Assembly (NCBI GenBank): GCA_017457345.1
Contig: JAFTHR010000048.1
Coordinates: 1 to 7,172 of the forward strand
Length of the DNA stretch: 7,172 nucleotides
Reading direction: 5' to 3'
Source: Clostridia bacterium
GTDB taxonomy: Bacteria > Bacillota > Clostridia > Christensenellales > Borkfalkiaceae
Positions 3,887-7,172 of the stretch are shown here, piece by piece. The notes beneath the pieces are model-generated. The model ran no database searches, was not told the origin of the DNA, and saw only the letters and a program-made list of their open reading frames with translations. Both the position numbers and the translations under genes were made by a program. Each line of letters begins with the position of its first letter. The stretch's first letter is position 1.

Positions 3887-5020
3887 TTATAAACGGATTT
3901 TTCCGTTTAGACGTACCTTTTGTAAAATCCCCGTGCTAAGCACCGGCTTTTTCTCTTGGAAAGAGATCGCGTCTTCGATTAAATCGAAAAAGAATTGACG
4001 GGCATCCGTCACCCGTTCGCAAAACAGATAATAAGCGAGCGAGCGGGGCACGGTATTCACTTCGCTTAAATACACTTCCTTTCCGCTCACCAAATAATCG
4101 ATCCGTATCACGCCGCGAACGTCCATTTTCTTGTACACCGTTTTGGTGTACGCCTTTATCTTTTTCGCCACTTCTTCGTCCACTTCGCCAAGCGTTTTCA
4201 CACTCCGCTCGCCTTTTGCCGTACCCCGCGGCTTTAAGTACTTTTCCTGAAAGGAATACACACCGCTTGTTTCGCTAGCCACTTCCGCTTCGGAAACGAA
4301 AATTTCGCCGTTCATTGCGTACGCCGCACAGTTCACGTCCTTTTTGTCCGCAAGGTATTTTTCTATCACCACTTTATCGTCTAGCGTGAACGCCGCATCA
4401 ATAGCCGTTTCCAACTCTTCTTCCGTTTTCGCCAAACAAATCCCGATAGAAGAACCGAGCCGCGCAGGCTTTACGATCACGGGGTATTTTAGGCGCGTTG
4501 CCACCGTTTTAAGCAAAAACTTGCCGCGTTTACGGTAGTCCTTTTCGCTCACCCGCAAATAATCGAGCGTGGGAACGCCTAACCCTGCCGCCACGATTGT
4601 CGTTGCCCCCTTATCCAAGACTACGCTGGAAGGGAGCATATCGGGAGAAGCGAGCGGAATGCCGTTCAACCCGCAAATAGCCGAAATACCGCCGCCTTCG
4701 CCTAGCCCGCCGTGACAACAGTTAAGCGCACAATCGAGTTTTGCTATCCGCTTGGTTTTGCCTCGACCTTTATTTTCTTTGTGTTCGTACAAATAACCGC
4801 CTTGCAAAAATACGCGGGTGCAGTTTGAAAAATCCCCCCTTTTAAAGGGCTCTAAACCGTAAAAACTTTCCGAATAATACCACGCGCCGTCGGTGTGAAT
4901 ATACACGGGATACACACGGTATTTTTCCCGACCGAGTAGGTTTAACACGAACACCCCCGTTAGAACGGAGATCTCGTTTTCGCAAGACTTCCCACCGAAC
5001 ACGACCAACACTTTCCGCAT
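3887..5020 (-). CDS. ddl: D-alanine--D-alanine ligase
   Basis: An ATP-grasp enzyme that joins two D-Ala for peptidoglycan precursors in the cytosol. With the ATG at 5020 the protein has 377 residues, normal for the family. Motifs (this start): FGGKSCENEIS (8-18, with the substrate Glu at 14), HGGLGEGG (103-110), KPARLGSSIGI (184-194), EKY at 259-261, the metal ligand D308 in RIDY, and EVNTVP with E320 and N322. Tyr261 follows the conserved Lys where E. coli DdlB has Tyr216; Phe at this site is linked to D-Ala-D-Lac formation, so D-Ala-D-Ala is predicted. Odd points: GEGG for the usual GEDG, LDK for MDK, and Arg after EVNTVP where Gly is usual. The start is set by GGAGGTG 7 nt upstream; an in-frame TTG at 5038 is rejected. 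It follows the MurF-like gene by 54 nt. Confidence 0.93.
   Translation of the reverse strand: MRKVLVVFGGKSCENEISVLTGVFVLNLLGREKYRVYPVYIHTDGAWYYSESFYGLEPFKRGDFSNCTRVFLQGGYLYEHKENKGRGKTKRIAKLDCALNCCHGGLGEGGGISAICGLNGIPLASPDMLPSSVVLDKGATTIVAAGLGVPTLDYLRVSEKDYRKRGKFLLKTVATRLKYPVIVKPARLGSSIGICLAKTEEELETAIDAAFTLDDKVVIEKYLADKKDVNCAAYAMNGEIFVSEAEVASETSGVYSFQEKYLKPRGTAKGERSVKTLGEVDEEVAKKIKAYTKTVYKKMDVRGVIRIDYLVSGKEVYLSEVNTVPRSLAYYLFCERVTDARQFFFDLIEDAISFQEKKPVLSTGILQKVRLNGKIRL
3891..3908 (-). other. Perfect hairpin in the last codons of ddl
   Basis: AAACGGA and TCCGTTT form a perfect 7-bp stem with a 4-nt loop, lying entirely in the final six or so codons of ddl and ending at the stop codon. No U-tract follows on the minus strand (ATAAAGGAAAG), so it is not a standard terminator. 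It could be a 3' end stabiliser or an RNA-processing site. Confidence 0.5.
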
Positions 5021-5021
5021 A

Positions 5022-5064
5022 AAAAAACACCTCCGCAAAAGATTTTATCGCTTTGGTGTTTTTT
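5022..5064 (-). promoter_or_regulatory. Inverted repeat in the murF-ddl gap that would pair with the ddl ribosome binding site
   Basis: On the minus strand AAAAAACACC (5064-5055) and GGTGTTTTTT (5031-5022) are perfectly complementary over 10 bp with a 23-nt loop; CACC and GGTG supply the GC part. GGTG is the last four bases of the ddl Shine-Dalgarno GGAGGTG (5034-5028). The right arm ends in seven Ts directly before the ATG. The same stem could therefore hide the ribosome binding site or act as a weak terminator/attenuator. Confidence 0.4.
5028..5034 (-). promoter_or_regulatory. Strong ribosome binding site of ddl
   Basis: GGAGGTG on the minus strand, 7 nt (all T) before the ATG at 5020. It is nearly complementary to the 16S rRNA tail and decides between the ATG at 5020 and the TTG at 5038, which lies upstream of it. 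Confidence 0.85.
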
Positions 5065-5074
5065 ATTTTTTTCT

Positions 5075-6694
5075 TTAGTATAAATCAGGCAAATCGTTTA
5101 AAAACAGCACGGCGTCTTCCGCCTGTACTTCGCCGCCTAGCCATTCTTGCGCCTTAGCAAGGGTGGGGAATTGTTTTAATTTTTCTTCCTGTCCGCCTGC
5201 CGCTAAGAACCCGTCTTTCACCGCTTTTACAAGCGTTTCGCCCACGAGCACCACGAAGGTAAGATTTGCTTCCGCTAACGCTTTTCCAAAATTACCGTTG
5301 AGTTCGGCGTTCAATACCCCCGTTTCCACGAGCCCCGGCGTAATCAAAATTTTTCTGCTTGGAAACCGTTCGAGTGCCTTGATCGCCACTTGTGCTCCGC
5401 GCTCGTTTGCGTTGTACGCGTCGTCTAAGATAAACACGCCGTTTTCTTTTATCAGTTGCAATCTGTGCGGGATCGGTTGTAAGCGTTTTGCCGCTTCGCT
5501 AATCTCTATCGGAGAGAGCCCCATCTCTTCCGCAACCAACGCGGCTAAGGCGATATTTTCCACGGCGGGTTCGGCTAAGAGCGCCGTTTCAATTCCCACC
5601 TTTTCGCCGCCTATTGCTAGAACGAATTTCGTGCTTTCTGCTTCGTAACAAACGGAAGAAACGGTTTCGGCAAGATCTGCAAAACGGCATTTTTCTTTCT
5701 CTTCCGCCGTGAGTCCACCGTAAGCGAGCACCCGTTCTTTAAGCGCCGCACCGCAAACAATTTTCTTTGCCGTGCTCTTGATAATTTCCGCTTTTTCCGC
5801 AAACACGTTTTCTTCCGATCCAAACGTTTCAACGTGTTGTGCGCATACGCCGGTAAACACCGCAAAATCCGGTTTTACAAGTTCGCAAAGTTCAAAAATA
5901 TCCCCTGCGTGGCGCGCACCCATTTCCGCAATAAACACTTCTTTTCCATCAAAATCCGCACTTAAAACGGTTTTTGCAATACCCAGGGGAGTGTTATAAG
6001 ATTCCGGTGTGGCAACCACCGAGTACTTTTGCGCAAGCATTTCTTTTAAAACGTTCTTCACCGAAGTCTTTCCATAACTGCCCACCACGGCAATTTTTAA
6101 AACGCTTGAACTCTCTAATTTTTCTTTTGCTTTTGCCACGAATTTTGCGTTTACGCGGCGTTCGTACACGCCGTCAATCGCGTTTGCAAGCGCAAGCAAA
6201 ACGGGGGTGAGCAAAGGGAAAAAGCAAAACGGTAAATAGCACAAATAGTTATATACGCTATTAGCCACAACGGATTTTATAAAGGTGAAAAGCGCAATGA
6301 GAAGATAAGACGAGAGAAGAAGCACCACTAGGTAGCAAACGGAAAGCCGTTTTACCCGCTCCGTTCTTTTGAGCGGCACTTTCAAGGCGCGTTTACTATC
6401 CGCTCTCGCATATAAAAGAGCGAAGAATAAAAAGGGAATTGCCGATAAAAGCCCCGTAATTTTCGCCCCTAAAAAGAAGAAGCACGCAATCACGAGCGAG
6501 CACGCAAGCAGCGTAAGCCCCGACCAGAGCGAAAGAGTTTCGGCGTACAAATTATCCTTCTTTTTCAGCCATTTGAACAGGGCACGGTTATAGTAGCCGC
6601 CCTGTTGTAAAACGCCCAACATTTTGAGCGTGGCAAAGAAAAACACGCACGAACACACCGCACTTGCCACAATTCTCGGTAAAATCTCACCCAT
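5075..6694 (-). CDS. Membrane-anchored MurF-type Mur ligase (UDP-MurNAc-tripeptide D-Ala-D-Ala ligase-like)
   Basis: A 539-residue protein in two parts. Residues 1-175 hold about five hydrophobic helices (roughly 7-29, 56-77, 80-96, 118-140, 149-171). From about 200 onward is a Mur ligase core: P-loop GSYGKTS (205-211), AEMGARHAGDI (256-266), QHVETFGS (286-293), EKAEI with the likely carbamylated lysine K301, EN at 379-380, then the C-terminal domain with HR (410-411), ILDDAYNAN (422-430) and GLVETG (454-459). These match MurF, which adds D-Ala-D-Ala to the UDP-MurNAc-tripeptide using ATP. The usual MurF N-terminal UDP-substrate domain is missing, replaced by the membrane part. The ATG at 6694 has GAGGAG 7 nt upstream and overlaps the hydrolase gene by 8 nt; ddl follows. 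The MurF role is likely from motifs and context, but altered substrate use is possible. Confidence 0.85.
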   Translation of the reverse strand: MGEILPRIVASAVCSCVFFFATLKMLGVLQQGGYYNRALFKWLKKKDNLYAETLSLWSGLTLLACSLVIACFFFLGAKITGLLSAIPFLFFALLYARADSKRALKVPLKRTERVKRLSVCYLVVLLLSSYLLIALFTFIKSVVANSVYNYLCYLPFCFFPLLTPVLLALANAIDGVYERRVNAKFVAKAKEKLESSSVLKIAVVGSYGKTSVKNVLKEMLAQKYSVVATPESYNTPLGIAKTVLSADFDGKEVFIAEMGARHAGDIFELCELVKPDFAVFTGVCAQHVETFGSEENVFAEKAEIIKSTAKKIVCGAALKERVLAYGGLTAEEKEKCRFADLAETVSSVCYEAESTKFVLAIGGEKVGIETALLAEPAVENIALAALVAEEMGLSPIEISEAAKRLQPIPHRLQLIKENGVFILDDAYNANERGAQVAIKALERFPSRKILITPGLVETGVLNAELNGNFGKALAEANLTFVVLVGETLVKAVKDGFLAAGGQEEKLKQFPTLAKAQEWLGGEVQAEDAVLFLNDLPDLY

Positions 6695-7172
6695 AGAAAA
6701 ACTCCTCTGCAATAAGGTTAAACGCCGTGGGGTACTCCGCAAAAGAAAAGTGCCCGCCGGCAACGATCTTCAGTTTCGCATTCGGGAAACTTTCTAAATA
6801 CGCTTGCGCTTCACAAAGCGGCGTGGTCGTATCCGTTTCCCCTTGCACTATCATCACGCTACAACGCACGTTTTTGGCGCAAGAGCGCAAATCTTCGTTC
6901 ACAATTTTTTTATAACTTTCTTTCATCACGGGCGAAAGAGAACGATATTCTTTGCTCCCGAACGTCCGCTCGGCAAACGCAGGAAAAATCGCTCGGCAAA
7001 CGCGATAGGCTTTCACCTTTATTCGGTAGGAAAACCCGCGATTCATAATCACGCCCGCCGCACCCGTGAGCAATAGTTTTTTAAATAAATTTGGATAAAG
7101 GCTCGCCGCTTTCACCGCCACCCTGCACCCGAAAGAGTGTGCAATAACGAGCGGCGTTTTTACACCCAACTG
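6687..7172 (-). CDS. Alpha/beta hydrolase, C-terminal part (5' end outside the window)
   Basis: About 161 residues are visible and the frame runs off the right edge. Counting from the second visible codon, the nucleophile elbow is AHSFG with Ser12 (the first Gly of GxSxG is Ala-His here), the acid is Asp113 in QGETDTTTPL, and the base is His140 in AGGHFSF, so a complete catalytic triad is present. The fold resembles small esterase/lipase-type hydrolases, and the cap region (about 45-100) is rich in basic and aromatic residues. The TTG codon at 7169 is an internal Leu (QLGVKTPLVIAHSFG), not a start. Its stop codon overlaps the start of the membrane Mur ligase (ATGGGTGA), implying translational coupling and a shared role with the cell-wall genes. 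The substrate cannot be told from sequence. Confidence 0.88.
   Translation of the reverse strand, partial: QLGVKTPLVIAHSFGCRVAVKAASLYPNLFKKLLLTGAAGVIMNRGFSYRIKVKAYRVCRAIFPAFAERTFGSKEYRSLSPVMKESYKKIVNEDLRSCAKNVRCSVMIVQGETDTTTPLCEAQAYLESFPNAKLKIVAGGHFSFAEYPTAFNLIAEEFFYG

Noticed and set aside
5021..5038. TTG start at 5038 for ddl
   Set aside because: The strong GGAGGTG site lies downstream of it, and the ATG at 5020 gives the normal Ddl N-terminus.
5163..6593. Plus- and minus-strand frames inside the Mur ligase gene
   Set aside because: Shadows of a long, motif-rich gene; Ser/Ala-rich or Arg/Lys-rich with no initiation signals.
7167..7169. Start codon of the hydrolase at 7169
   Set aside because: It is a TTG Leu codon preceded in frame by CAG; the nucleophile motif is normally about 90-110 residues into such proteins, so the gene continues beyond the window.

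Overview
The window looks like a chromosomal stretch from a Bacillota (Firmicutes) bacterium, probably an uncultured clostridial or gut-type lineage. The reasons are AT-rich spacers, consensus sigma-A-type promoters (TTGACA/TATAAT, TTGACA/TATACT, TTGATT/TATACT), strong AGGAG-type ribosome binding sites, hairpin plus U-tract terminators, and the protein families present. The exact lineage cannot be fixed from the sequence alone. No rRNA, tRNA, CRISPR array, insertion sequence or phage gene was seen.

Layout, left to right. (1) Positions 29-667 hold a small self-contained module: a Sel1-repeat protein on the minus strand, diverging from a 69-residue XRE-type helix-turn-helix regulator on the plus strand. 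Both promoters sit in about 60 bp, which also carries two copies of a 16-bp imperfect repeat. The Sel1 promoter is an exact consensus. The regulator's mRNA is probably leaderless. A terminator closes each end. (2) Positions 683-1510 hold a single-gene unit for a short-chain dehydrogenase/reductase with its own promoter; its terminator is shared with the convergent regulator. (3) Positions 1526-3852 hold an obg - yhbY - grpE operon read leftwards: a ribosome-associated GTPase, a CRM-domain ribosome-assembly protein and the DnaK nucleotide-exchange factor. It has a promoter with a 9-bp palindrome over the -35, and a strong terminator after grpE. (4) Positions 3887 to the right edge hold a leftward cell-wall operon: an alpha/beta hydrolase (cut by the window end), a Mur ligase of MurF type whose usual N-terminal substrate domain is replaced by about five membrane helices, and a D-Ala-D-Ala ligase.

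How they work together: Ddl makes D-Ala-D-Ala, and MurF-type ligases attach that dipeptide to the UDP-MurNAc-tripeptide, so the two enzymes are consecutive in peptidoglycan precursor synthesis. The hydrolase overlaps the Mur ligase by 8 nt and is therefore probably co-translated with it. The obg operon groups growth, ribosome-assembly and protein-quality-control functions.

Most of the window is ordinary core-genome content. The parts most worth following are the membrane-anchored MurF-like enzyme and its operon, the Sel1/XRE divergent module with its probable leaderless transcript, and two leader structures: a hairpin touching the obg ribosome binding site that is identical to the grpE terminator stem, and an inverted repeat that would pair with the ddl ribosome binding site.
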